Shown here one piece after another: positions 9,501-20,000 of a DNA stretch of 32,819 bases. The stretch comes from a virus. The notes beneath the pieces were generated by a model. The model was not told the DNA's origin, did no database searches, and saw nothing but the letters and a program-made list of their open reading frames with translations. Position 1 is the first letter of the stretch, and each line of letters starts with the position of its first letter. Made by a program: the position numbers and the translations under genes. The stretch is from positions 1 through 32,819 of the IMG/VR virus record IMGVR_UViG_3300021091_000245; one strand, 5' to 3'.

Positions 9501-12500
9501 GTTTTAATACCTGTGGAAAAATTTAACTCTTCTGCGTTTTCAGATGTTTCGTACGAAACGCTATTTAAATCTCCAGTCCAAGTGGCATTTTGTAGAGGTG
9601 GTTTACCTGCAGGGAAAATTAATAGTCCGCTAGCATCTCCATTTGAATCCGTTACAATAGAAGACCCATCTGACTTAGAACCAAATGGACCTAAAGAATT
9701 TGCAGAAATTCCTGTGAATTTGGTATCTTGACAAATCCATCTGTTTACATTTCTACCATCAATAAAAGCATAGAATTTTGTATTTGGTTTGAGTCTTCTT
9801 AATGTAAATTTAATTGCTCTTGATCTAGCGTATAATTGTAATGAAGATGAAATTACATTATATCCGTTATTAACAGTATTAATACCTTTTCCAATTTCAT
9901 TATTTTGTGGGCTAATATTAGAAGTAGTAGATACTGTCGCAGAAACAACACTGGACTCTGCGCTTGTTGATATATCATTTAGAGAGCTGACATTGTAGAA
10001 TGTTCTATTAGTGCCAATCCAATTTGTGATGTAAAAATTGTTTAAACTTGAATATCCTTCTCTTGAGTCAGATTTGTTTAAAAATACTGAAAATACTTTA
10101 GTGTCGTTATTTAAAATTGTTGGTTTTTGTTTTTCATCATACCAGTGATCTATTGATGGGGTAATAGACACATCCCCAACATATTGGACCACGACAAAAG
10201 GATTTGGATTAATTTCTCCATTTGCAGTTGCAAATTTATTTGAAATAAATTCTCTATTCGTGTATGGTAGAGTTATAATATTACCTGTTTTCTGATAACC
10301 ATCTAAAGTTCTTTCTTGGTTACTAGATACAACTTCCGTTAGCGCATAAGAGTTTTCTACAGTTGGGGAAGTTAAAACTGATTGCTGTGTATCTACAGAA
10401 CACTTATAATCAAGAGAAGATAGATTACCTACTGCATGATTTTCAAAACTGTCTACAATAATACCAGACTTAAATCTATCTAAACCAATGTCATCTTTAA
10501 TTTGAGTATTGAAAGCTTGTTGCTCTAAGATACTTAAAGTGGTGTAATATTCTAGACGCTCGATTCTTCTCTCTAGTTTACCAATGTCGCGCATCGTATA
10601 TCTACGATTGTCAACTGGAGTTACTCTAATATCTTTGATGTTATTTGTGTATGCAGGAATAAACAAATAATACAGAGGAATTGCATCTTCTGGCGATTCT
10701 GGTTTTGAAGGATTTAGTGAAGAATTTCCTTTCTTAACTAAAAATTCTCCTCTCTTGTTTAGAAAAACTCCATCAATTCTATCTAGATATTGCTTACTAT
10801 TGAATGAAATAGTGTAATCTAAATTATCATCATGAGCTGGCGTAGCAGAAGGAATACCACCAGATCCATTAAAGGAAATAGTGTTATTTGTTTCTAATAA
10901 AGTTTTATTTTGGAATCCAGAAATAATAGTATTTACATCTACCTTAGGACGGAAATCAATTACATCTCCTAAATAAACTCTCCCAAGTGAAGGGGAGTTG
11001 AAATAAGGAATATCAGAAACTGGAGTGCCAGTTAACTTGTAAGAATCTATAGTTGAGAAATCGCCTTGCGAATGTTCGAAGTAATTAAATAAGATAACTA
11101 GTTGACCCTTTGGTGCTTCAAATCCTGGTTTTAAAACAAGACGAGATACGTCATATAGAGTATCTCTTTGACCGTCATCGAAAGTAAAACGTTCTGTTAC
11201 GTCATAACCTTCAATAACATTATTTTGATCATCTAACTTTGGGGGATTTGATATCGATCCTTCAAAAACTTTAATGTCTTTTCCGTATTCTCCGAAAGCA
11301 TCTGAATATGAAATTATCTGAGCAGTTTTTTCTGTGTAGTCGTATCCTCTAAACGGCACAACTTTATCGCCAGAAGAAACAACAACAATTCTCTTGTTTT
11401 TAATTGCTGTTTTTGTTTTAGGTGATGCTTTATCTACTTCAATAGTAGCTGATAATTTTAAAACCACATTGGAAGCAGAAGATGCATCCGATCTAAAGAT
11501 GAGATTATCTAGAGTAATCGATACTCCCCCAGAAGTTAATTCAGAAACTTGATTTTTGGTAATATACATTATATCACCATTTTCTAATCCAGTATCAGAA
11601 TTTCCTTTATCTAAAACTGTTAGTAAGAAATTTGATTCGGTAAATCCAACAAATCTTTGTGTGCCAAATTTTAATTGGGCGGAGAAAGTAATTTGTCCGC
11701 CAGAAGTAGAAGAAGTGGTGACAAAATCTCTTCTTATATAATACTTAATTTTAGTGTCGTCACTATCTTGTATTAAACTACTCGCTGACTTAAATCCTAG
11801 TGGGAATAATAGAGAAGAATTTTCTGGATTTTTAATTTTATTTCTTTTCCTTACCAAAACAGAATTGGTAACATCTCTTTGTAGAGCTGTGTCTAGATAA
11901 ACAACTCCTCTTGATGTAGCACTTGGTTTAGTAGCAAACTCTACAATATTTCTTCTTACCTTTCCTTCAGCATCAACATATTGCACAATATCGCCTGGTA
12001 GTAAATCTACTGTTGGGTCGCCAGAGAATGCAAGACAAACTAAAAATTTCTTACCTTTAGTGCCACTAAACGTAAAATTAGTTACATTTTTACTATCGGT
12101 GTATGTTTCATCAAATGTTTCTACATCTGCAGTAAATTTATTTGAGTTTCCATCTCCAAATTCAGAGAATAAAGACTTCACAGATTCATTAGTATATGTA
12201 ATAACTGTATTTTTAAACAACACAGCTTTCACAACCGCAGATGGAGTTGGTGGTGTGCCAGCATCGAAGTTTACAAAAACATCAGGTGGAGATAAAAATT
12301 CTTGATTTAAACTTTGCCTATCGATAATATCAATAGAAATTACTTTGCCACCAACGATTTTTGGTTTGACAATAGAAATATCAAGCGCATTACCATTTAT
12401 AGAAATTGGTTTTGTTGCTGCAGCAGGTGTTGTTTGCGAATATTGAGATCCTCTTTTTGTTACTACAAAGTGCGAAATAGTATTTTCTTTAGCAATTCTT

Positions 12501-15025
12501 AAAACGTTTCCTTGCTCATCTGTTATAGTTTCGCCAGAAATAAAATTACCGTTAATAACTTTTACTAATAATTCTGTCGAGGAAGAAAAACTTGAATCAG
12601 GTGATCCTTCAATCACAGCGTAAGCATTGCTCTGACTTCCTGTTACATATTGACCAGGAGTAAATCCAGCAACTATAGACGAATCGAGAGTTAACTTAGT
12701 GAAGAAAATTGGATTAAAGTATTCCATTTTAAAAATGGAATTGTAAATAGGATTTCCAGATGTATCTCTTCCTTTAGAAATAATTCTATCTGTTTCCTGG
12801 TTGAAACCATCTCCTCTTTCAACCAATGAAATATTTTTTGGTTTTGCAATACCTATGACGGGAGTGATAGTATTGCTATAATCTACAATCTCTCCATATG
12901 GAAGAATTTTATTACCTTCAGAAATTGGCACTGTAAGAATAATGTTGCCAGTTGCGGACGATTGTGGGTCTGAGATAATTTCGTATTCAAAATACTTTGC
13001 CGATGGTCCAGATAACACGACTGCTTGGTTGGTGTTATATGCATCAGGAATTGCGCCAGCGATGCTAACAGTATTACCAGCTACTAACCCATGGTCAGTA
13101 GCAGTGGTCATCTTAGCGATATATTTGTTTACACCATTTATTACTCTTAATTCATATTCTAAAGAAACTACTTGGACTTGTGTGCCACTTCTTTGCCAAT
13201 AATAATTCTGTGCGTTGAATGCACCATTATCAGTAGTGCTATTTGTTGATCTGTAGAATAACTGTCTTCTTTGTACTTCTGTAGTTGCTGCACTGGCACT
13301 TAATGCCTCTGGAATAAAATCAGCAGCATCATACTCTTTAAACTTTTCTAGCAAATCTCTCTTGTTTCCTAAAACAGTTAATTCTAAATAAATTTCACCA
13401 CCAATATCATCTGGTCTTTCAACTTGAGAAAAAGCAATTACTTCTACGAAGTCTACGGATGTAGATGCTAGTGTTTCACCTAAGTTAGAAACATAATATA
13501 ATTTTTTACCTAAAATACTGCTAGAATCTATAGCTGGCGACTTCAGCTTAACATAAATTGTTTTAATTGCATAATCATGAATTAAATTAGTTTTTGTTAA
13601 TGATTTTAGTGGATTTCCTCTTTTTGCTGAAGTCTTTCTAGTGTTATAATTGCCATTATAACCTAGATAACCATCATTAAATACCGAAGAAAAGTATACT
13701 GTAGGATATGAGGTTAATTGACCACCTTCCGAGTTTAATGGAATCGTGTTGTATACATTTGTCAAATTAAAATATGGTAAACCGTATGTTTTAATTCTAT
13801 TATTTTCTTTTAGTAAAACATCTCTAGCTTTATCGACTGCTAAAAACTTAGTTTCTTTGTTTACAATTTCGTATCCTCTGACATATGCCTTGCCAGCACC
13901 CATACCAGAAACAAACTTAGATTCTGCTTCTTCCTGAGAAATAGAATCTGGTCCCACTGTGCCATCTACTCTCAATGGATAAATTCCTTGATTTCCAGGT
14001 CTTTGCCAATACTCTCTTAATTCAATTGGGAAGTTGTCAACTACATAATCACCTGATTCATCATACGTCCTTCTTGCTAACGTATCCTCAATTACATTAT
14101 ACTCTTTTTTGTTTACTTTCTTTTGAATTACTCCTAAACGAAGAGTAATTAATTCAATGAAATTATCATCTGTATCTTTTTCTAAATCATATGATACCAA
14201 ATTTAGATTGATTTGTAATCTGTGTGCTCCTGGAGCACTGTAATTAGAAAATCCTCTGGCGTTATCGTATAAAGTTACGTCCTGCTCTGGGGTAACAATA
14301 TTTTCTTGTATTTCAAAACCAATTTTCTTAGATGGTTGTGAATAATACTTATCGACAATTAAAATATTTTCGTCACACTGTACAAAATATCCATTTACAA
14401 AATAAATTCCTGTTTCTACTTTAACAGCAGAACCATATCCCATTGCAGGGCTATCAATAATAGTAGACTCTAAAGTATCTGGATCTACACTTACTATGGA
14501 AGAAGGTAAAGAGCTACCATCAGTTCCTACTACCAAAATAGGACTATTTGGAATATTTGCTTCTAACTCTTCGCCTTGTCTAAAAGTAGATTCACTGTCG
14601 TTTCCCCCACTAATATAATTGACATAAATTGTATCAGATTCTGTCTCACTACCATACTCAGATTCAACTACAATACCTTTAACTCCAGAAGTTAAACCTA
14701 CTAAAGTTACACCAATCAAGTCTTTAATATCATATTTTTTAAAGACTATTTCTCCACCAACATTTTCTGCTACTTCAGAAACAGAAGATAATTTTACATA
14801 ATTTAAACGATTATTGAAAGATACCTCTCCAGGTATTACTTGCTGCCCCTGCTTAAACTGATATTTCCCAAATTGCTCAATCTGATTTTGTAAAATTGAT
14901 TGTAGAGTCGTTAATTCTCTAGACTGAATGGAATATCCTGGTCTAAAGAGCACTTTGTAAAAATTTTTAGACGCATCGAAATCGTCATTATACTCTTTGG
15001 TATTTAAATTAGTACTTTGGGGCAT
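6509..15025 (-). CDS. Giant DUF4815-like virion structural protein (2838 aa)
   Basis: The N-terminus (NFYKVLFRPGYSIQSRELTT, then QNQIEQFGKYQFKQGQQVIP) is the typical opening of DUF4815 proteins, which sit after gp8 in T4-like cyanophage baseplate clusters. Further family signs are a 'MRDIGKLERRIERLEYYT' segment near residue 1480 and 'LRRLKPNTKFYAFIDGRNVN' near 1750. Beta-rich insertions separate these, including a 'DHGLVAGNTVSIAGAIPDAY' module near 650 and two 'G.GY' turn repeats near 2090-2120. No catalytic motif is visible. It probably forms a peripheral baseplate or fibre-base component; the exact place is not established. It is 43 bases downstream of gp8, with GAGTAGAG before the ATG as a ribosome site. 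Confidence 0.8.
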   Translation of the reverse strand: MPQSTNLNTKEYNDDFDASKNFYKVLFRPGYSIQSRELTTLQSILQNQIEQFGKYQFKQGQQVIPGEVSFNNRLNYVKLSSVSEVAENVGGEIVFKKYDIKDLIGVTLVGLTSGVKGIVVESEYGSETESDTIYVNYISGGNDSESTFRQGEELEANIPNSPILVVGTDGSSLPSSIVSVDPDTLESTIIDSPAMGYGSAVKVETGIYFVNGYFVQCDENILIVDKYYSQPSKKIGFEIQENIVTPEQDVTLYDNARGFSNYSAPGAHRLQINLNLVSYDLEKDTDDNFIELITLRLGVIQKKVNKKEYNVIEDTLARRTYDESGDYVVDNFPIELREYWQRPGNQGIYPLRVDGTVGPDSISQEEAESKFVSGMGAGKAYVRGYEIVNKETKFLAVDKARDVLLKENNRIKTYGLPYFNLTNVYNTIPLNSEGGQLTSYPTVYFSSVFNDGYLGYNGNYNTRKTSAKRGNPLKSLTKTNLIHDYAIKTIYVKLKSPAIDSSSILGKKLYYVSNLGETLASTSVDFVEVIAFSQVERPDDIGGEIYLELTVLGNKRDLLEKFKEYDAADFIPEALSASAATTEVQRRQLFYRSTNSTTDNGAFNAQNYYWQRSGTQVQVVSLEYELRVINGVNKYIAKMTTATDHGLVAGNTVSIAGAIPDAYNTNQAVVLSGPSAKYFEYEIISDPQSSATGNIILTVPISEGNKILPYGEIVDYSNTITPVIGIAKPKNISLVERGDGFNQETDRIISKGRDTSGNPIYNSIFKMEYFNPIFFTKLTLDSSIVAGFTPGQYVTGSQSNAYAVIEGSPDSSFSSSTELLVKVINGNFISGETITDEQGNVLRIAKENTISHFVVTKRGSQYSQTTPAAATKPISINGNALDISIVKPKIVGGKVISIDIIDRQSLNQEFLSPPDVFVNFDAGTPPTPSAVVKAVLFKNTVITYTNESVKSLFSEFGDGNSNKFTADVETFDETYTDSKNVTNFTFSGTKGKKFLVCLAFSGDPTVDLLPGDIVQYVDAEGKVRRNIVEFATKPSATSRGVVYLDTALQRDVTNSVLVRKRNKIKNPENSSLLFPLGFKSASSLIQDSDDTKIKYYIRRDFVTTSSTSGGQITFSAQLKFGTQRFVGFTESNFLLTVLDKGNSDTGLENGDIMYITKNQVSELTSGGVSITLDNLIFRSDASSASNVVLKLSATIEVDKASPKTKTAIKNKRIVVVSSGDKVVPFRGYDYTEKTAQIISYSDAFGEYGKDIKVFEGSISNPPKLDDQNNVIEGYDVTERFTFDDGQRDTLYDVSRLVLKPGFEAPKGQLVILFNYFEHSQGDFSTIDSYKLTGTPVSDIPYFNSPSLGRVYLGDVIDFRPKVDVNTIISGFQNKTLLETNNTISFNGSGGIPSATPAHDDNLDYTISFNSKQYLDRIDGVFLNKRGEFLVKKGNSSLNPSKPESPEDAIPLYYLFIPAYTNNIKDIRVTPVDNRRYTMRDIGKLERRIERLEYYTTLSILEQQAFNTQIKDDIGLDRFKSGIIVDSFENHAVGNLSSLDYKCSVDTQQSVLTSPTVENSYALTEVVSSNQERTLDGYQKTGNIITLPYTNREFISNKFATANGEINPNPFVVVQYVGDVSITPSIDHWYDEKQKPTILNNDTKVFSVFLNKSDSREGYSSLNNFYITNWIGTNRTFYNVSSLNDISTSAESSVVSATVSTTSNISPQNNEIGKGINTVNNGYNVISSSLQLYARSRAIKFTLRRLKPNTKFYAFIDGRNVNRWICQDTKFTGISANSLGPFGSKSDGSSIVTDSNGDASGLLIFPAGKPPLQNATWTGDLNSVSYETSENAEELNFSTGIKTIRFTTSEEDKNDNSVDSFAECKYYCTGIFPNQPASIISTIPAFLKSSEGIQFIDNASTQAKPSPLSQTFRVENMEGGVFVTGIDLFFSKKSETLPIRVYLTDTNSSVPGNYIIPGTEVVKSSDTYLRIYTSGNLSLTIGETISGFNSGVKGVIKSVIDQNSNALIPSLQNTVTLSSDQVYTLVLSNYTSITGNSFEQNENLNIPSLLRFNVLNNSDLTVTIAKDSGRIVALKVIDYGEGYDSATLIIQSPQLPGGSNAIANVYISNGEVFNTEMLLEGSGYTDPPSIILRPNGSISREAVIEPVLEIDTPAVRMGVSVDPNDGQVLNSVSPSRFTFEHPVYLQNNTDYTLSVETDSIDYRLWSSRLGETDISTSQVITQQPLLGSVYRSQNVDSWTEDLSQDIKFIMYRANFVTNTQAKVRLTNEDLGYELLNINPIQTDSSANDAADSPLFKNNNRIINVTHKNNGFEDSGKSYVTFKQVSDVGGIEGDYFNTNLFQVTNSGLNSYNITSLFGAGSSTFGGGAKVLASYNRKYEKLYPQISYLSFSQTPFNVEIKTTDVIPTDSSGENYVSYQQSNDYETTFLNEEHFFINQKVIASEFNEIKNEIDESLIYRFNFSTSVDNLSPVIDLRSSSVKVISTQIDKPRGDGARFGRRYKLLSFYPIYKFNVTNLPTNSGGDPILPTTNQSVVGSTSKCRAEIIKVVGSLVYAKVKNSSIFLSGEELEFGVQNFDGVAVSPNGLTEVISSFTIDTDVEVYQENLIDRFSNKIYGKIISWDNKLKQLVVLEEKSPINEDYTSPATGIFARNSSNDGVNQQSDIIRVGDKLWHQKISPSDSTDTNESVPGFIEVSSIGYTNGVIYTSDINSKNSTSLSKYVTKEITLANSATTIEVRLTANMAEANDVEVYYKVKPVNSQNIFDDIEWIAFNENGLPDIEVVPTNDAAISGLFESQSSYKEHKYSVANLSEFSSFAVKIVMKASNPCYVPKIQDARIVAAY

Positions 15026-15068
15026 CTCTACTCAAGGTAATGGGTTTATTATGAAAAATAGAAAAATA

Positions 15069-16946
15069 TCAGAATTCAATAACTAGTTTGATATCTTCGA
15101 TTTGATCTGGAGCTCTAGTAATAAGTCTTCTGTTTTCAACGTATACAATGTCGCCAGTATATTTTGCGACTTCTGGGGAAGCTAGTCCATCAACAAATGT
15201 TAAACCTAGCAGAGGCAATACACCACCACCAGTTGAATAGGTAACTTCTACATTTCCTTCAATTAATGAAGTTTGTCCAACTACTAATTTAGCAGCATCA
15301 GAGACAAATGCTCTTACTATACCATTGTCTGTATGATAATCTGGACTTTGGAAATACTTTAATACTCCCGATGAAGGTGTTTGTCCAGATGGAACTTCGT
15401 CCCAAACCCAAGAAACTATAGTGCCATAAGCAAACTTTCCTGATGCAACTTCTTGACGCACAATTTCATCTGGTTGGAATGCACCTGAAACATTATTTAA
15501 TTTGATAGCACGAATTGCACTTAAAGTATCTTGAGTAGCAAAATCTGTAGATGGAGCAGGAAGTTTTGGATTTTTGATAATTCCAATTCTTCTGAAATCG
15601 TTATCTACAGGAAAATCTCCTTGACCTTCTGCATATGTTAGGCGAATATTTGCCATTACACGCTTAGCAAGAAGTTCTCTGACTACATCAGAACCATGTC
15701 CTCCTTGAGGCGGAATGATAACTTCGATATGTCCCGATGCACTAGCAGAAACAGTGAATGGAGATGTTAGATTTGGATTAGCAAATAAGAAACCATTTTT
15801 CAATAAAATATTTCCATATGTATAACCACTTCCACAAATAGTTACGCGGTTACCACTAGAATTTACTAGATATGCACTATCAATTGTTCCTGTATTTGAT
15901 GTTTCTATACGCACTAAACCGTCTTCACCATCTCCAACGATTTTGGCATACATAATTTCGCTAGCAGGTAAGTTACTTCCAATACCTCTTACTACAATCG
16001 CTGAAATTGCGCCTGTCTGAGTTGCTGCTAGATTCTTGACTGTTACATCCTCGACTACTGGCATAAAATCAGTTGATAAAAATCTCAATACATCATTAGT
16101 TGGGATTGTAAAAAGATATTTCCAGGTGTAACCACTTGTAACATCTGGATACTCGGTGAAAATACCAGTAGCAGAGTTATATACACCCTCTCCCGATGGT
16201 CCAGGATTTCTTTTTGGCTCTAGAGAAGCATTAACACCATTTGGATTTGTTGCACTAGATCCATTATATAAACACTTGAATACTTCGTAGTTATTGTTTA
16301 CTACATAGAATTTTGAATTAGATAAGCTCTGTGATTTACCTAATGGACCAGCACCATCTGGATCTACTTGTGCTGGATTTGCATATGAATAATCAGGTCT
16401 CCACATATCGAATCTAGGATTGATAGTTGGATTCCAATTATATCTTCTTACTACTGCCCTTACTTGCTCTGGACTAATTCTTTTGAGAGCAATCATGTCA
16501 TCATGAATACTCTTATCCTCTTCGTCATTATCCGCTGGTCTTAGAGGAATTTCATCAGTAGCATATCTATAAACAGCAGTGTTTGCAGTTGCGTTTGAAG
16601 TATTGCCACGAATTTGACTACCAATGCTAGGAACTGCGGAAATATTTGGGAAAACATTAGAAAGTAGGATGCTGTTAGGATAAACAGCTTCGACAGTTGC
16701 TCGGAATGGAGAATTGTTGATAGTGATACCACTTCCAGTTACATAAATTTGCTCTCCTACTTGAAAACTACCAGAAACTGAATAAATTTCTAGATAAGCA
16801 TTCCATTTCTGGGGACGCCCAACGAAAAAATATGATTTTGTTCTATCGGCAGAAGTAGCTTCGGTGCTAGTGCTACCTTCTGATAAAGATTCCAAAAATT
16901 GAATCGCATTAAAAATTCTGAATTTTTCAGAAATGATGGCTGGCAT
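15069..16946 (-). CDS. 8: Baseplate wedge protein gp8
   Basis: A 625-residue protein starting MPAIISEKFRIFNAIQFLES, followed by a YFFVGRPQKWN segment. That is the standard opening of the gp8 baseplate wedge protein in T4-like cyanophages. It is much longer than T4 gp8 (334 residues), as is usual in cyanophages. Other gp8-like segments are RAVVRRYNWNPTINPRFDMW near 160 and SGYTWKYLFTIPTNDVLRFL near 270. gp8 bridges gp7 and gp6 in the wedge and contributes to baseplate rearrangement at infection. It follows gp7 and has its own leader with two tandem late boxes (16983-16996). Confidence 0.85.
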   Translation of the reverse strand: MPAIISEKFRIFNAIQFLESLSEGSTSTEATSADRTKSYFFVGRPQKWNAYLEIYSVSGSFQVGEQIYVTGSGITINNSPFRATVEAVYPNSILLSNVFPNISAVPSIGSQIRGNTSNATANTAVYRYATDEIPLRPADNDEEDKSIHDDMIALKRISPEQVRAVVRRYNWNPTINPRFDMWRPDYSYANPAQVDPDGAGPLGKSQSLSNSKFYVVNNNYEVFKCLYNGSSATNPNGVNASLEPKRNPGPSGEGVYNSATGIFTEYPDVTSGYTWKYLFTIPTNDVLRFLSTDFMPVVEDVTVKNLAATQTGAISAIVVRGIGSNLPASEIMYAKIVGDGEDGLVRIETSNTGTIDSAYLVNSSGNRVTICGSGYTYGNILLKNGFLFANPNLTSPFTVSASASGHIEVIIPPQGGHGSDVVRELLAKRVMANIRLTYAEGQGDFPVDNDFRRIGIIKNPKLPAPSTDFATQDTLSAIRAIKLNNVSGAFQPDEIVRQEVASGKFAYGTIVSWVWDEVPSGQTPSSGVLKYFQSPDYHTDNGIVRAFVSDAAKLVVGQTSLIEGNVEVTYSTGGGVLPLLGLTFVDGLASPEVAKYTGDIVYVENRRLITRAPDQIEDIKLVIEF

Positions 16947-16982
16947 AGTCTTTTCCCTTGGTAGTTTCTTTTATTTCCGAGT

Positions 16983-16996
16983 TATTTATATTTATA
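16983..16996 (-). promoter_or_regulatory. Tandem T4-type late promoter boxes before gp8
   Basis: The minus strand reads TATAAATATAAATA, two exact TATAAATA boxes sharing two bases. They lie 36-49 bases before the gp8 ATG, in the 54-base gap after the gp7-like gene. This fits a late promoter that allows gp8 and downstream genes to be transcribed apart from gp7. Confidence 0.65.
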
Positions 16997-17000
16997 CTGA

Positions 17001-20000
17001 TTATGATAAACTTCTCAAGTAATCACCTGGATTGTGTGTTTGCACGACAGTATTTTCTGCTCCCCTGACGCAACCAATAAAACGATCTGATAGTTTATCG
17101 GTATACGTAATTATTTCATTTCCTATTAAAAGTTTTCCTGATGATGGGAATCGAGAAGTATCTGGAATGTAAACAATATCATCTAAAGAAGACAATGAGC
17201 TATCCAATAAAGCACCATGCTCTTGTATCGATGGCCATGTAATATCCCAAATAGCACCATTTTGCCCAACTGAAGATGAATGTCTATCAGAAAAATCTCC
17301 AATGGTAATATTTGGATAATGTAACTCCATCATTTCTAAGGTATTCTGCTCACTGACATCAGCCACTCCATAATCTGTCATGAATTTAATGTTTTCATAC
17401 ACTTCAAATCTATTGCCAAGTTTTCCATAATTGTATTTTGCTTGATTTTGAATGCCATCATAAACATCAACGAAACCAAAATCGTAACGCAAAGTAGTAT
17501 TTCGAATAATGTAGTCAATTGTAGTGACAATTGGGTCGAAGTAAAATTCAGATATTCTTTGATATGAAATATTTGTAATACTATCAATCTGAGCAGCTTC
17601 CAAATTGAGAATAGAAGTTATTTGTTTTTGATTTTCGGTGCAAGTTACATCATATTCTGGTGGTGTTATTATAATAGTTGGATTTGTAGAATCATATGAA
17701 GATTGTACATCAATTACAGTTTCGATATTTGGAGTTAATTTTCCATCAATTGTTATTGTTATTTGAGTATATAATGCAGTGTCTAAGGTTATCTTTGGAG
17801 ATAACACCAAATCTGTACTAGAATTTATTACCTTTTGTGGAGATTTATAAACATTATATCCCCTTGTTACATAAACTTTGGGTGGAGTTACATATCCGCT
17901 TCCTTTATTAGTTAAAACAACATCAATTATTTCTCCCCCATTCATTACAACAAAACCAGATGCTCCACCACCAGATACGGGCCCTATAATATTGCCATAT
18001 GTATCTCTTAATGGTTGTGGGACAAAAACTAAATCTGGAGTTTCTCTATAACCGAATGCGGATGGTTGAATATCCGCTTTCTTAATAGCAACTACAGAAG
18101 CTGTTTTATTGATAATTTTTAAATTAATGCCATTTCTTAATTCAACTATAGTTTGATCACTTAATTCTATAATAGAATTTCTAGTGAATACCGTTTTTGG
18201 TACAATAATACCAGAATCAATTATAGAAGCATATCTTTCATACTTTCTTCTATTCCAAGTTAATGAAGAAATTTCTCCATTTGAAACAGATGCGAAAACG
18301 CTTAGACCTACTCCATCAACGATTCCATTGTAAGTAGTAACACCTATTTGACCATAATGATTATTTTCAATTAAATCATCTCTTCTGTGACCTAACTTTT
18401 TAAGTACTTCTGGTATTAATAAAATAGATCTGTAATCTCTTTCACCATCGACCTGAATTAAATCGCCTACATCTAGATTATTACTATAAACTGGTGACAA
18501 TTCAGTGCCATACATCCAACCAGATTTGGTTTTGAATACCAATTCATTCTGTTCATCATCTTTTTCATAATCGGTTATTGATACAATATCTTCTGGATAT
18601 ATAATAAATTCTTGAACTGGTGATTTATATGAGGATAATTTTAATGGTTGTGATGGACTAAACTTGTAATTTTGTTGTTTAATAATGATTCGTATTGTTG
18701 GATTTCCTTGCGAATCTGTGCTAGCAAAAGAAGTTAATACTTCACCAATCGAATCCCAATCCTTTATGCTGGTACCTTGATAAACGGTATCATATTTTTG
18801 TAATTGATCGTTGCTGATAAATGCAGATGATATAATATCTACTTTGTTGAAGAATTTATTATTTTCAAAATTGTAGAAAGTTAATTTTGGTGTGCTTTCT
18901 TTGCCATACAAGTATATGATATTAATTATCTGTCCTGGCTTTGGAGGTTCTGCAAAGAAAATGTCGGACCCAGTGATAGTGTAGGCACGATTTCTGATTT
19001 GCAAAACACCCTCAACAAAAACTAACACAGTTCTATCATTATCTACCGTAACTGTTCTTCTATCTAATACCCTTCTAAGCAAGAATGGTCCTTTAGTTTG
19101 AGAATCAAATAATTCTGGGTCAATTTCTAATCTTTCATAATTTCCTATACTATAAGCAAAAAACTTACTACGATTAACATCATCTAATTTTCTTGGAGCA
19201 TCAATAAAAACTATATGATTTGGTGTTACTGTCCTATCAATATAGTAAGAAGAAGTAGCAGGAATTAATGGAGTCATTTTGTTTTCCTGCACAACACCAT
19301 CTAACGATACTAGTAAATTTTCTTTAGCATCTAAAACTACATCAGTGCCATCTTCATAAAATAGTGGGAATCTAGTTTCTATACCATTGAAATCATTGTC
19401 TATGTTTTTAATTTTCTTAAAGTAACGAGAATTGAAATCATTATTTTTAAATCTAATCATTCTACCCACAAATTTTTGTGGTTCTATGATTTGATTATTT
19501 GATATTCTCTGTCCTAAAGGTGGAGTTGCAAAAGTTATAGTGGAACCAGACACAGTAAATGTGGTGCCAGGATTTTGCATTACACCATCAATAGTAACAA
19601 AAAGATTATTTGGATTGAATACATTTAAAACACCAAATCCAGGAAGTATCATATTGAATGTTCTTCTTCCCACAATATTTCCAGACTCGTCAAAATCTCC
19701 ATCAAATGGCTGCTGTAATTCAAAAACATATGATAGTAGTTCAGTAGTATCAATACCAGATACTAATACACTCCCCTTCCCTCTTCTTATGTTAGTATCT
19801 TTATATCTTACAATAGTTTGAGTAATCTGCTGACGAGTATTTTCTATTGTTACTCGGTTTGTAGTCTCGTCCCACAATTCAATAATACTTACACTTGAAG
19901 TAACATTTTGTCTAGACGGCATTGAAGTCTTAGCTTCAGCATCAATATTGACTTCACCAAACATCTTGAATCCAGATGGGTGAACAGTTTGCTCAACTAA

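Noticed and set aside
16541-16732. Hydrophobic 63-codon minus frame inside gp8
   Set aside because: It is an alternative frame within gp8, whose own frame shows family motifs through this stretch.
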